DNA from: Cryptomeria japonica
Lineage: Eukaryota > Streptophyta > Pinopsida > Cupressales > Cupressaceae
Reading direction: 5' to 3'
Assembly: GCF_030272615.1 (NCBI RefSeq)
Contig: NC_081413.1
Location: forward strand, 185,264,115-185,328,114
DNA: 64,000 bases
In this document: piece by piece, positions 9,889 to 21,212 of the stretch
Layout of the letters: every line of letters begins with the position of its first letter
Position numbering within the stretch: the first letter of the stretch is position 1
Translations under genes and position numbers: made by a program
Notes under the pieces: model-generated
Database searches by the model: none
What the model was told of the DNA's origin: nothing
What the model saw: only the letters and a program-made list of their open reading frames with translations

Positions 9889-11489
9889 CCATATGTATTT
9901 TGACATTATTGTATCATGACACTTATGATTTTTGATATGAGATGATTCATACTTGCGACAGCTATATGCATGTGTACCTATGTGATGTTGCTTTGATGTG
10001 ATTTATGATGATGATTTTATGATATGGATGCAAATATGTATATAATTCAATGCAATATTTTTTTTCTTTCTTTTATGTTTTATATGCTATGCAAATGCAA
10101 ATGTGAATGTATGAAATGCAGATGAATATGATAGTGCAAATAACTATTTACATAATGAGAATGTAAAATGTGCTAACATGTGTCGTGTGGAGGATGTGGT
10201 GCAATTGTGATATCTATATGTATGTTTGAAATGCTAATATGTGATAATGCAGGTGCAACTACATGAAATGCAAATGTTTCTAGCATGTCATTATACTCAG
10301 TCATGTGATATTGGGCTACACAGACTTAGGAAGGATGATGGAAGTCAATCAAGAAATGGGGATGGAAGATAGAAGATATGAAAGTGAAAGAGCTTCTTGT
10401 GCGTTATCATCATTGAGCTTTATTATGGCAAGTAGGTTATGACAATCAAGGCATATGTTCGACCAAGAAAGTCATTGTACCTGTTTGCATGGAGATAAGA
10501 CAATCACAAACAAGGAATGCCCCAATTCATACTAGACTCTTAGTGTCCTCATATCCTTGGACAAGTCATAGCATTACTAAGAGACAATCCATAAACAACA
10601 AAGAAAATAGGTGACGATACCCCATCCTCACCTTTCTAGTCAAAGACATCCTAGAGATAGAATCTCTAGTCAGAGACATCCTGGAAAAGCTAAAAGAAAT
10701 GTCACCAAAAGATAAAATAAAAATAACACCAAGACTCGACACCAACATCCACTGTAGTCCTCAAGTTTAGTGTCTCTTGTCACTTGTATAAGTCTTATTT
10801 GATTGTGGTCACAATGTTTACTTTCACAAAAAGGATAGATAGCACTGAACCATAATGTTATCTGAGTCTGTTGAAAGATTTGATTTGTTGAAGCCCATTG
10901 TTGCTGCCATGTCTCATCTGAAACTGACTGAATCCATGAAACTGATACTTTATTACAGAGAAGACAAAACTTTATTGTGGATTGTGCATGGATAGACTAA
11001 AGAAAAATGGAAGAAATTGTACTCCTCAGAACAAGCGATGCTCTCAGTTCCACACCCATTACTAGACGTAGGATTTGCCTTAGCCACAGATATGAGTTGA
11101 TTTATTATGGATGGAAAGGGTGAAAAGGAATGTTTATTATGAATGGAAAACCAATCTTGGGTAGATCAATAACAAGCCATGATGGGAATGTGTAAAGTTT
11201 ATTGTGGATGAAGAGGTTGTGAGTGTGTGCAAAGTGAAAGGATGAAATGGAATCTTGAAGGAGGGAGGAGCAATGTCTCTACACATGGCGTTGGTGACCC
11301 AGTTTTCACCATGGTACTTGCCTAGGGTGCCACCAAAGTGGTTTTCATCGTTGGATGAAATGCTTTTTTGTTTTTCAATTTTTTGTGTCACAAGGCGCCT
11401 GTTTGCCAGTTTTTCACCAAGTAACAATTTTTTATGTTTTATGATTTTTTAAATTTTTTAAATTTTTTTTATTAAGATATGCTGAAGAG
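9889..11489. other. Non-coding region between PMD ORF and pol remnant
   Basis: Rich in atgcaaatg- and atgatatg-like words at 9950-10310, with an AT-rich run at about 11430-11480. No open frame here shows family features. It belongs to the long spacer between the integrase end and the 3' LTR. Confidence 0.55.
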
Positions 11490-12623
11490 CTATGTATAAA
11501 ACCTATGAAGGTGCATGTAGTTGATAGGATCCTCCAAAGGTTCACCCTTTGTAGTTGAGAGCTGATATGTACCAGATCCATAGGCTGTTGTAATGATGTA
11601 AGGACCAAGCCAGTTTGGTTCAAATTCGCCCTTCTTCTCTCTGTCTTGCTGATTTTTAGAATTTTCCTTGAGAACTAAGTCACCCACCTCAAATGTGCAA
11701 GGCTTTAATTTATGATTGTAACTACAACGTTCCTTGACTGAATGATGTGTAGCTCGAGTGACTATCTTTCTTGATAAAGGAACCGAGATAGAATTACTAG
11801 TGTGTGGACTACACAGGCCCATATGTCTGTCACCTGAAAAAGTTTGGGCATCCTTGATAACAAAGTACTTCAAGGAAGCTCCATTAAAGGTCCATGATGT
11901 ATCACCAAAAGGGGATGGATGTGTGGAACAAGTGGATGAGTTATGAAGGCTTATGACTGTGAAAAGAAGTGAAAGTAGGATGACATGATAGAAACTTAGG
12001 ATCAACAAGTATGCTTTTTGGCATGAAATTTTTGAACTTTTGCCCCCAGTTATTTTGGTATTAGGGGAGATCAACTCTTGTTCATTTTGCTTCATAGGAT
12101 TTTTATCCTTGACTTTGATTTTTGTGGAGTCGAGTAGCTTTTGATTTTGATTTAGACTAAAGGACTTTTCTTTATTATTGACTTTTAGATTTTTCTTTTC
12201 AAATCTTGATTTTTGATCCCCAATAAGTAAGGGCTTTTGTGATTCTTGTTGATCCAAGTCTGGAAGTGGAGTGGAAATGGAATGAGTGGATGATATGGTA
12301 AAGCTATGTGAGTTATCAAGAGGGCTAGTGATATGCTCAATAGATTCTTTGTTGGAACCACTCTTAGGACTATTGATATCAAGAGTTGCTTGCACCACTA
12401 GAGGAGATTTGCATTTAGACTTAGTAGCCACAACACTAGGCGGTTCACACCCAATTCCTTGCAAATTGTTTATAGATTGTTCATGTTGACTGAATACCTT
12501 AGGAGATAGTGGGAGTTGATCAACATGAAAGATATACTCACCACATCCCAGGTCTTTAAACTTGAACTTTTCTTTGATCTCTGCTTGTTTTGATGTAAAA
12601 GCTTTCAAGGATTCTGGATCCAC
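11490..12623 (-). pseudogene. Tat-type pol remnant: spacer, membrane-like segment and integrase C-terminus
   Basis: A 377-codon frame in the same reading frame as the upstream protease. It starts with a conserved FHVDQLPLSPKVF segment, continues with a Ser/Lys-rich spacer of low complexity, then a hydrophobic stretch of about 25 residues (AYLLILSFYHVILLSLLFTV) that could span a membrane. It ends with VGDLVL, then FEPNWLGPYII and GTYQL. The last part is the GPY/F-type module at the C-terminus of Ty3/gypsy integrase. Reverse transcriptase, RNase H and the integrase zinc-finger and DDE core, normally about 900 residues, are absent. The ORF itself has no internal stop, so the deletion is in frame. 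The product would not be an active integrase. Confidence 0.7.
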
Positions 12624-12680
12624 ATATGCTGAAGATGGAATAGCCTCTCGATTGACTGGTATTGTTATTTCTGATCTAGG

Positions 12681-13045
12681 TCACATATTGTTGCAATATA
12701 TGAATGGATTTGGGTCACCTTTCATGGTCACTTCAACTCCATTGTGTGGAAACTGGATACATTGATGATATGTAGATGGTACTGCATTCATCTCATGAAT
12801 CCATGGACGTCCTAGCAATATGTTGTATGTGAGATCTAGGTCTAGGACTTGACAAACCACATCCTTTGTAACTGGCCCAACTCTAAGAGGTAAAATGACT
12901 GTGCCCTTGGATGAATGCTCTTCATCATCATATGCTTTTATGGTAATTTTGTTTGTAGAATTCACAGCTTTATCTAAATATCCCAATTATTTAATAGTGC
13001 TCAATGTACAAATGTTTAGACCTACTCCTCCATCTATCAGGACTC
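12681..13045 (-). pseudogene. Tat-type aspartic protease, frameshifted
   Basis: Retroelement aspartic protease that would cut the Gag-Pol polyprotein. The active-site motif LIDGGVGLNI is encoded on the minus strand with the DGG codons at 13034-13026, in a different frame from what follows. The body then reads in one frame to the flap and C-terminal LLGRPWIHEMNAVPSTYHQC motif typical of the plant gag-asp protease group. A stop at about 12680 separates it from the pol remnant. The frame change near 13000 shows it is inactive. Confidence 0.65.
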
Positions 13046-13997
13046 ATTTTATTTGATGTTTGTGTATGAAGGCTTCAATGTGTAAAGGTGCATTATGTGG
13101 CTGACTTAAGGAGATGTGATCAACTTCTGTGAATGTAAGTGAGTGTGGAACGGAATGGTATGCCACCATGGCTTGAAACTGGTCCACGTTCAGATCAGTA
13201 GGGACAAAAGTGTCACTCAAGATTTTGTCAAGAATGGCTTTATGTGCGAGGGATATGCGTAAGAGCTCAAGGATGGAGATAAGCGTGGGTGTCTTCCCTA
13301 ATTGTTCTACAAGGTGATACTCAGGCTTAGTTGATGACGAAGTGGTGTTTTTGGCTGGAGCACCTTGAAAAGTGAATTTACCTCTATGAGTTGTGACATT
13401 ACATTCAGAGGTTGGTTTAGAAGAAGATCCAATGCCTTTTAGGACAATCTTGGGTCTTTCGGTAGAAGTCTCAGGCATTTTATTCTTGACGATAATGGTA
13501 GAGACATAATTGTCCATATAAATGTGATTGATAGTTGAATCATAGTTATAATATGCTCTTGTATAGTTGGTTTGTTCATCTATGGCTTTAGCTTTTCCCT
13601 TGTCATGTTTTGGGAATGGTTCCTTAAACATCTCATGTTCTTGATTAGATGAGTGTCCTTCAATCTTAATGTCACCTCTATCAATGAGATCTTGTATGAT
13701 GTTCTTCAATCAATGGAAATTTCCTATTTTATGTCCCTTGCTCTTATGAAATTCACAATATTCATCATCATTCCACCAATTTGGTTTGACCTTTGGCTCA
13801 TATGGAGGAAAATCTGGAATTGTGATTATCTTGTTTGGCACTAGCTTCTTGAAAACTGACTCAAGTGGTTCTCCTAATGGGGTGTACTTCCTTTGTGAAT
13901 TTGAAGTAGTTTGAGTATTCACTTGATTGTTTGTAGAGCTTGATCCAGAAAAAAATGATTTTGGGTCGCACCGTATTGGCATCCACAACACCATCAT
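13046..13997 (-). pseudogene. Gag C-terminal linker with zinc-finger-like motif
   Basis: Continuation of Gag towards protease. The motif YCEFHKSKGHKIGNF has the C-x2-H-x4-H arrangement of Tat/Athila Gag, but the fourth ligand position is Phe where Cys is usual, and a stop follows. Downstream is LKNIIQDLIDRGDI, the conserved helix that follows this finger. The rest is a charged linker. The boundary to Gag at 14020-13950 holds a stop and a frameshift. Confidence 0.6.
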
Positions 13998-14019
13998 TGA
14001 CTATGTTCTTGTTTTTATT

Positions 14020-15543
14020 CTAAAATCTTGGCTTATCTTTTCCTTTAAAGTCCTCTTTGTTTTCTTTGAATATCTTAATGACTCCTTGTTCAATTAGGAC
14101 CTTCTCTGTTGCTAAACCTTTTTCAATGACATCCTTGAAGGTGGACAAACAAGATTTTCTCAATTCATAACCAATGTCCTTGTTAACATTCTGGGTGAAC
14201 ATCTCTACCATTTGTTTTTGTGGAATTTCATAAGAGCATTTGCTGGCTAGATTTCTCCATCTTTGTAAAAATGATGAAAAAGATTCTCCATCCCTTTGCT
14301 TGGTGTTGCACAAAGTGGTGACTGATATTTCTGTCTCTATGTTGTATGAGAAATGTTGGACAAATGCCTTTGCTAAGTCACCCCATGACTTAATTCTAGG
14401 TGGAAGTTGGGAGAACCATTCCATAGCTTGATCACCTAAGCTTTGTGGGAATAATCTCATCAAATATGTCTCTTCTACTGCTACCTCAATGCAAGCTGTG
14501 AAAAATTGTCTCATATGTGCCTTAGGATCCCCTTTTCCTCTATACTTATCAAACTTAGGTGTCACAAAGTGTGTAGGAAATGGAGGCATTTGAATGCTTT
14601 TGTCAAATGGATAGGGACATATGTCTCTCATTGTGTAAGTTGGCTTCAGTGTATTTATGTCCTCCATTTTCTTTTGTAAATCCTTGATTTGCTGTTCCAA
14701 ATTGTTCTTGGGTGGAGACTGACTTCTTGGACCATACCCCATGCCTGAACCACCGGATGGAGGAGCATGTTGCATATATGGATGGTATTGATCATACACA
14801 TGTTCATATGGAGGAGGTCTGTAATGATGCTGTGTATATGGACCACTTGGTATAGAGTCATGGTGAGGAATGAAATATCTGCTTTGTCCATGTATACCAT
14901 ACTCTACAAGAATGTCATGAGTTTGTTCTAGTGCGTTGCCCTCAAATTTGACATGGGGTTTCCTTGTGTCCAAATTTTGAGCACGCCTTTGGATATCCAA
15001 TTGCTTTGGTGGTTGATCCTTAGCATTGGTATGTGATTGAGCATATTTTTCTGCATAAGACTTCCATAATGGTTTGCGAAGGTGAGTATCATATGCTTGA
15101 CCATGTGTATGTGGGACCTCTGGTTTTTGAAACAAAGATGATGGTGATTCAGGCACCATATGTGGTCCTCTATTGCCTCTACTATTAGGCCTCCTTTGAT
15201 CCATGTTGAGGTGAGGTTGTTGCAAAGGTCGATTTTCCATTATTTGAGACATGTCAAAATCATGAGGTATCTTGGCTCCACTTTGTGCCATCATTTGTAA
15301 GAAGTATTGTCTATCTCTCCTCATTATTTCCTCAACCAATCGATTGAAACGGGGATCCATAATGGAGTCTTCCACTTTTGCTGAATGTACTGAAATGTTG
15401 TCCATATTGTCATTGTGTGTATCATTGTTGTTTGTAGTATCCATGTTCTCAACATTTGGAATGTTTCTATAAGCATCCATATCAGGTAATGTAGTATGAT
15501 CAGAATTGAAAAAGATATCATTGTCATACTCATAGGAACTCAT
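14020..15543 (-). CDS. gag: Gag protein of the Tat-type element
   Basis: A 507-codon frame, uninterrupted. Gag builds the virus-like particle in the cytoplasm and packages element RNA. The N-terminal half is rich in Asn, Asp, His, Pro and Gln (MSSYEYDNDIFF at the start). A short coiled-coil-like stretch (NNLEQQIKDLQKKMEDI) lies near residue 285. The capsid-like retrotransposon Gag domain is at roughly residues 320-440, with KFDKYRGKGDPKAHMRQF, AMEWFSQLPP-x-IKSW and FVQHFSYNIE. The finger has been separated from it by a stop and frameshift. Among the LTR elements here this is the only Gag still open throughout. The chosen ATG is the first in the frame. Confidence 0.85.
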   Translation of the reverse strand: MSSYEYDNDIFFNSDHTTLPDMDAYRNIPNVENMDTTNNNDTHNDNMDNISVHSAKVEDSIMDPRFNRLVEEIMRRDRQYFLQMMAQSGAKIPHDFDMSQIMENRPLQQPHLNMDQRRPNSRGNRGPHMVPESPSSLFQKPEVPHTHGQAYDTHLRKPLWKSYAEKYAQSHTNAKDQPPKQLDIQRRAQNLDTRKPHVKFEGNALEQTHDILVEYGIHGQSRYFIPHHDSIPSGPYTQHHYRPPPYEHVYDQYHPYMQHAPPSGGSGMGYGPRSQSPPKNNLEQQIKDLQKKMEDINTLKPTYTMRDICPYPFDKSIQMPPFPTHFVTPKFDKYRGKGDPKAHMRQFFTACIEVAVEETYLMRLFPQSLGDQAMEWFSQLPPRIKSWGDLAKAFVQHFSYNIETEISVTTLCNTKQRDGESFSSFLQRWRNLASKCSYEIPQKQMVEMFTQNVNKDIGYELRKSCLSTFKDVIEKGLATEKVLIEQGVIKIFKENKEDFKGKDKPRF

Positions 15544-17712
15544 GTTTGCAGAATCTTAAGCCTCTTTAGCTTCTCTCCTAGATTTTTGGGAATGGGTTTC
15601 AACCATGAACTAGGTATTGACCAAGATGTGTGAGACTAGATGAAAATGGAAAGAGTATGGAAGATCAAGAGTTGGATGGAATGTAAATGAATCTGTGGTG
15701 TACTTGGAATGTCCAAAGTGTAAGACCAAGTATGTATGTAGTAGAGTAGGTGTTACTTCCAAAGAGATGGTAGTTTCTCTTGATGAGGTAAGTTGACCTT
15801 AACTCTAAGTAAGACCAAATGAGACCCAAAGGTGATAGACCTTGATGAGGGACCACTCAGCAAAATGTTGTTGTATGTAGTTTTTTGACAAAGTATGATG
15901 AGGACAAGGAAGTGACCTTTTGACTCAAGTTTAGACAAATGTGAATGTAATGTAAGGTGTAAAGCAATGATGAACTTTATGAGAGCCAAAGGTAGGTTGA
16001 ATGCTAGATGAAAACCTGAAGATATAGCTTAGGAAGCTCAAGAATTCTGAAACTGATTGCTCTTGTTTGTTGGACTGTAAATTTTTCGTATTTGTGAAGT
16101 TGTTGTGTTGTGACCAAATCTGAATTTTTGACTATTTTTCATGACAAGAGGACACAATGTTGATGAGGACTCAATGTTTGCAAGTGTTTAGACTCCAAAA
16201 TGACTCCAAAAAAAGTGTGTTGTTTGATGTAAAAATGTTTTGGATACACTTGAAGACACAAAAGACACAATGTTTTGGTGTTTGGTCTTGAATGTTTGAT
16301 TGTTTAAAATAAGTCAAGCACAATTCTTATCGCTGGCCAAGACAATAGTTGTTGATTCCCACATGAGGCTACGCTATTCAGAGCAAATACTTAGATGCTT
16401 GACCCCACTGGCTCCACCCTTGACACTCACTTCTTGGGGCAGCCAAGCATCAGTCCCCATGAAAACTCCCTGTGGTGAACTTTGTATCTCTACTAAGAAC
16501 CGTATGTGTGTGGGCTGCTCCAGAGGTTCGACCTCCTGCTCCAACAACTAGAAGGATTTTGGCTTCTAAAACAAAAAGATGCTAGTAAGGGCATCCGCTC
16601 GTGTGGCCATACATGCAGTACTTTCAGCTCTGTAAATACAGAAGGCTCCCAGCACACATTATCCATAGTTTTCACCATGAATATAGTTGTTTATAGTGGT
16701 TCAGAAGAGGTGGGTTTTCCTCGCTATCACTTGGGTCGTTCTCTCCTCACTAGTAGTCCTAATGACCACATGGGGAGATAGGTCCTCTAAAGGTTAAACA
16801 AAAAGAGCCTATTGCCCAAGACATAAAGGACACTAGTTCAATTTTAGTGCATGAATTGAAGTGTTTGATAATCTATGAAAACAAGGCACACAATAAAGAT
16901 CAAAAGAAAATCCTTGTCAAGGTCTTGCAACAAAGATTTGTTAGTAGTTTGGATTGTTTCAAATGATCACCCCTTCCTACAAGCACAGAAGTTAGGTAAA
17001 TTTTAGATCCAAAAGACTTTGTGAAATAGGGGCCTTCAACAATGCGTTTTGTTGACCAATTCAAACATCTGATTCATCATAAAAAAACACCACTTGTAAA
17101 ATTTCAAGAGATTTCCAGAAATGTAAGAAAATCCAAAAATTTTGCTAATTTGCTTCAAAAATTAATTTTTGTGAAAAATCATAAAAAAATCATATAAAAA
17201 GCAAAATTGATCCAAAAAATCTGAACTTTTTACTGGACAGTCCTGATGGTCTTCCAAACCTGCATAAAAAAATTCCTTGATCCAAAAAATCTGAAATTTT
17301 TATTGAACACCTTTGATAATTTTCTTGACCTGCAAACAAAATTTGGTGCAAAAATTCTTAGCCATTTGTGAGATATGATCGAATCTCTCCAAGAACTTGA
17401 TTTTGTGTCCAAAACCCTAGCTGCACAAGGTTATTCTCCAAATTGTTTTACAAAACAACAATATAGGGGTAGAAAAACCTAAGACAATGCAAATCAAATG
17501 AAATCACAAAGATTATACCATCACATGTCCAATAGGGTTTGGATCTCCATTCTTCCTATCTCCATTGATCTTGCTTGATATATTTGCTCTTAGATTTTTA
17601 TATGAACAAGAGCTCAACAAAGAATGGAAATGTGGTTGCAAGTAGGATCACATGTAAAAGGCATAGTGTAGTCAAGTCATCAAGTAGTTAGTTAGTTGGG
17701 ATGCATAGACTG
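15544..17712. other. 5' leader/LTR remainder of the Tat-type element
   Basis: No coding region is supported. In minus-strand terms this lies between the U3 block and gag, and should contain R-U5, primer-binding site and leader. I could not identify a primer-binding site. The stretch 16360-16800 is less AT-rich than its surroundings but shows no family feature. Confidence 0.5.
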
Positions 17713-18160
17713 ATTAGGTAGTTAGGGTTTGATAATGAAGGAAGCATCTTCTTATATAGAAGACACTATATGAAATGGAGGGATAAGATTGAGAGATGTA
17801 AAAGAGGTCGGCTATGATTAAAGGGTAGGTAAAGAAAATAAGAAAATAATAAGAGGGTAGGTAGTGTAGGAATTAAGAGATGAACGACATGTGTCATGGG
17901 TAGAAAAGGCTAATAAATTAATTAAACAAATAAAGATTTAATTGATTAATAGAAGTGAGATCAATTAAATAAATAAAATATTTATTTAATTTAGGGAAAA
18001 TGATAATTTAAATAAATAAATATTTATTTAAATGAGAAATAAGGCTAGAAGAGGACAAATGAATTAATTAATTAAATAAAGAAAATTAAGAATTAGGCTA
18101 AAGTAATTAAATAAATAAAAATATTTATTTAATTAGACATGACAATTTTAGGTGTCTACA
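17713..18160 (-). repeat. 5' LTR U3 block with TATA box
   Basis: Minus strand starts TGTAGACACC at 18160. A TATATA motif (plus-strand 17753-17758) lies about 40 bp before the end of the block, so the block corresponds to U3 up to roughly the expected transcription start. It matches 7689-8149. Confidence 0.7.
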
Positions 18161-18511
18161 CACAAAATGATTGATTAAACCTTCAAAATGAATTTAAATT
18201 ATTCTTAGAACATCCACCAAACACTTTCCAATGGGTGAAGATCAATATGAAGAAATAAAACCACAATATGCTTCAGATTTCACTCATGAAATGCAAGGAA
18301 AACGTTGAATTTTTATTGCAGCAGTTTGTTTTCACATAGATCAACCTTCAAATCAACATCAACAACCTCTCCACATGTGAGGATGATGTTTATAAACACT
18401 ATTATGATTCCTTATGATAAGTCTTCTCATGCATTCTTGTAGCTATTTCATATTTATCTTCTTGATAATGAAGTACCTACTGCGCTTAATCCTTTGTAAG
18501 CTCACTGATAT
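18161..18511. other. Unassigned spacer
   Basis: I see no gene or recognised repeat in this stretch. It is the left flank of the copia element and ends with its target-site duplication (GATAT, 18507-18511). Confidence 0.6.
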
Positions 18512-18976
18512 TGTTGGTGTAAATAATTATTCATCTTAGATATTATTACACCTTACTTAAGTTTACTTAGTAAATGCATTTCATAGTAGTTTGGGTATGA
18601 GACACTTGGGTGTTTGTGCCACATTGGGATAGTGTGTGTAGGATAATTTCCACCTTTTATGGTGTGATCTTGTTGTTACACTCCACATTCAATGGGTGAT
18701 CCACCTCATGTGGAATATTATATTGTTTCTCCTACCTACCCACACCTATTTCCTACCTACCCTTGTTTTTTAGTGAGCCACATGTCATGTTTATGTTCTC
18801 ACATATCCATATAGCCTTGCCTATATAAGCAGGCTCATATTTATTATATGTAACGATTGATGATCCAGTTGATCAGTATTTTCATCTTGATAGAATATAG
18901 TTTATTCCTATCATCTATTTTTGTTTTTTTCTCATTTGTTCTTTCCATTTCCTCTTGATCTTGGCAAAATCTCACA
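18512..18976 (+). repeat. 5' LTR of the copia element
   Basis: 465 bp, TG...CA ends. A TATA box (ctatataagcagg) lies at about 18830, which should drive element transcription. Confidence 0.93.
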
Positions 18977-18991
18977 TGATATCAAAGCCAT
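18977..18991 (+). other. Primer-binding site (initiator Met tRNA type)
   Basis: TGATATCAAAGCCAT directly follows the LTR. It differs in two of twelve positions from the usual plant copia site TGGTATCAGAGC, which pairs with the 3' end of initiator tRNA-Met. Confidence 0.8.
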
Positions 18992-19820
18992 TAGAGTGTC
19001 ATTGGTTTGCTAATTAAGAGAAATTTGATTCTATTTGGGGTTTGCATTTTGGAGCTTTCTATTGCAGGTTATTATTGAAGCTTGATGGGTCAAATTTGAG
19101 GTTACCATTGGATTTAGGAGGTCCAAGAAAGTCATTTTTGCCTTTTGTTTCATCAAAATCGGACTTCGGAGGCCAAATCTAGAGGCATTTGAAGTTTGAC
19201 GCTGCGGCAAAATTTTTCCAGAAATTATAATTTTGCAGGCAATTTTCAAATAGCAATATCTCACTCATCCAGACTCATTTTTTTGAGCAAGTTTTTGGTT
19301 TTGGGGTATAATTTTGTGATTTGTATAGTGGTGCAATTTTTTTTTGATTTTCGGATACAGGTTTTTCGGAAATCGCAAAATCCCGATTTTTACAACTTTG
19401 GAGGCTTCGTTTGGGCTCATATGGACTCCTTTTCAGGTGCCATTTTTTTTGAAAGTGCATATTTTTTCATCTACTTTCATAATCTGCCATCTGTTTGTAG
19501 TGGTTTTAAGTAGAAATTGTACTTTCAGTATTTGGCCATTTTTGGCATATTTGGTACTTGCATTTTGCTTGGATCTCAGTTTAGATCACTAGCAGTATTT
19601 GTTGAAGTCTCTTAGATCTCATTTTGAGAAGTTGTAAATTGAAATCAGAAGTCCACTTTGCCTTATTTTGCAAGTGGCCCATTGTATATGCACGAAGTAT
19701 AAAGTGCCAAATCACCTTTTTTTTTTGGGGGGGGGGGGGGGGTTTCTTGATTGAGTATTTTGGGGGGGCGTCTTGTGTGATTGTGCCTCTCTCTATCTTG
19801 TGTTTTTTCATTTTGGTGCT
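18992..19820 (+). other. Long leader with T10-G16 homopolymer
   Basis: About 830 bp between primer-binding site and gag ATG, without convincing coding. It contains ten T (19717-19726) followed by sixteen G (19727-19742), then a further G7 at 19762-19768. Confidence 0.7.
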
Positions 19821-21212
19821 ATGGGTTCTCCTAAATTTCCACTTTTAACTCCTCATAATTTTTCATCATGGAAAATTAAGGCATGGAGTAAACTAATGTA
19901 CAAAGGACTCATTCATTATGTAAATGAAACTATTACAACACCACCTGATCCTAAGGCTAATCCTAATGCTCAAATTGAATGGCTTACTAAGAATTCTATG
20001 GCACTTGGAATTCTTAGAAAGTATGTATCAGATGACTTCATTTTTCACATTGATAAGTGTACAACAATTAAAGAGGCCTGGGATATTTTAAAGAAATTGT
20101 ATGGTCAAGTTGATGAGATTAAGGGCTACAAGCTTGATAGTGAACTCACAACTTTGGATCCCAAGGATTTTTATACAATCCAAGATTATGTCACAAAAGC
20201 AATTGAGTTAAGAGAAAAGCTAAAGGATTGTGGAATTGACAAAAAGGATGCTCAATTGGTTTATAACTTGTTGGACAAGCTTCCTTCAGAGTATGCAACC
20301 TTTGTATCTAGCTTTCACACCCATAGGTTAGCTCAAGGTTCCTCATACACTTCTCCCTCATTTGATTCATTCACGGAGATGTTGATACTTGAGAAATCTA
20401 AGTTGACCATGATGGGGATTCTCAAATTTTCAAAGTCATGAGCTTTGGTGGCTAACAAAGGGAATCAAAGTAATCAAGGAAAAGACAAGAATCAAAAGAA
20501 ACCTAAGTCTAAACCACAACAAGATGGAGCACAATCTTCCTCTCCACAACAAGGTGATTCACCATTCTCACCTAAGAGGAAATCATATAAGGACAATTTG
20601 TTTTGTGGATATTGCAAGAAGTCAGGACATGATGAACATCATTATTATAAGAAGGATATTGATGAGTTGAAGAATCTTCTTGAGAAGAATAGAATCAACC
20701 TACCTTCTAGAATGTCTACATCAGCTTCTTCTTCCAAGGATAAAGGAAATGATCACTCTTTTAGGACAGATAAAGGAAAGGGACAAGCTCTTTGTGCTAC
20801 TACAAGTCATGATTAAGGGAGATGGCTTATAGATGAAAATGCTTCTCATCATATGGCATCTTCACAGTCTATGTTTTCTATATTTGAGCCTTGCAACATG
20901 CCACAAATTTTGATGGGCAATCATACATACATGGATGTGATTGGGAAAGCATCTATTGCCATTGGGGATAACTCCTTCAATGATGTGTCGTGTGTACCCT
21001 ACTTGACAAATAATATTCTTCCCATCTATCAAATCACACATGGGGCAGCTAGGAAAATATTGGAGTTCACACCTGATTCAGTTATCTATAGAGACTTGGA
21101 GAGTGGAGCTATCATTATGACTGGGGTGGTTGATCATGCATCTCTGTTGTACTCTTTTTCAGATTTTGGTCCTATGATGATTCTGATTTTGAGGAGAACT
21201 TTGGGCATTTGA
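19821..21212 (+). pseudogene. gag: Copia Gag plus inactive protease
   Basis: One frame from the ATG at 19821. Residues 1-200 form the copia-type Gag (MGSPKFPLLTPHNFSSWKIK start, then EAWDILKKLYG, the UBN2-type region). A zinc knuckle follows at 20604-20645, CGYCKKSGHDEHHY, with Tyr in place of the last Cys. A protease-like segment starts WLIDENASHHM where family members have D-S-G-A, so its catalytic motif is destroyed. Two in-frame stops at 20439 (TGA) and 20814 (TAA) interrupt it, each one C-to-T change from a sense codon. A one-base frameshift near 21177 leads into the tail ORF. The stops make it non-functional in this copy. Confidence 0.85.

Larger units (their letters stand above)
7689..18160 (-). 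mobile_element. Non-autonomous Tat-type Ty3/gypsy retrotransposon with antisense PMD ORF
   Basis: Two same-orientation blocks (7689-8149 and 17713-18160) that on the minus strand begin TGTAGACACC bound the element. A polypurine tract lies directly upstream of the left one on the minus strand. Inside, on the minus strand, come Gag (15543), a zinc-finger-like linker, protease and an integrase C-terminus ending at 11490. Reverse transcriptase, RNase H and the integrase core are missing. Between pol and the 3' LTR sits a plus-strand plant-mobile-domain ORF. Antisense extra ORFs at this position are known from Tat-lineage elements. The outer edges are uncertain: homology of the two LTR blocks ends abruptly, and I found no TSD. 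Confidence 0.75.

Noticed and set aside
16300-16781. Two plus-strand frames of 83 and 91 codons
   Set aside because: They lie in the leader region of the Tat-type element and show no similarity to a known domain.
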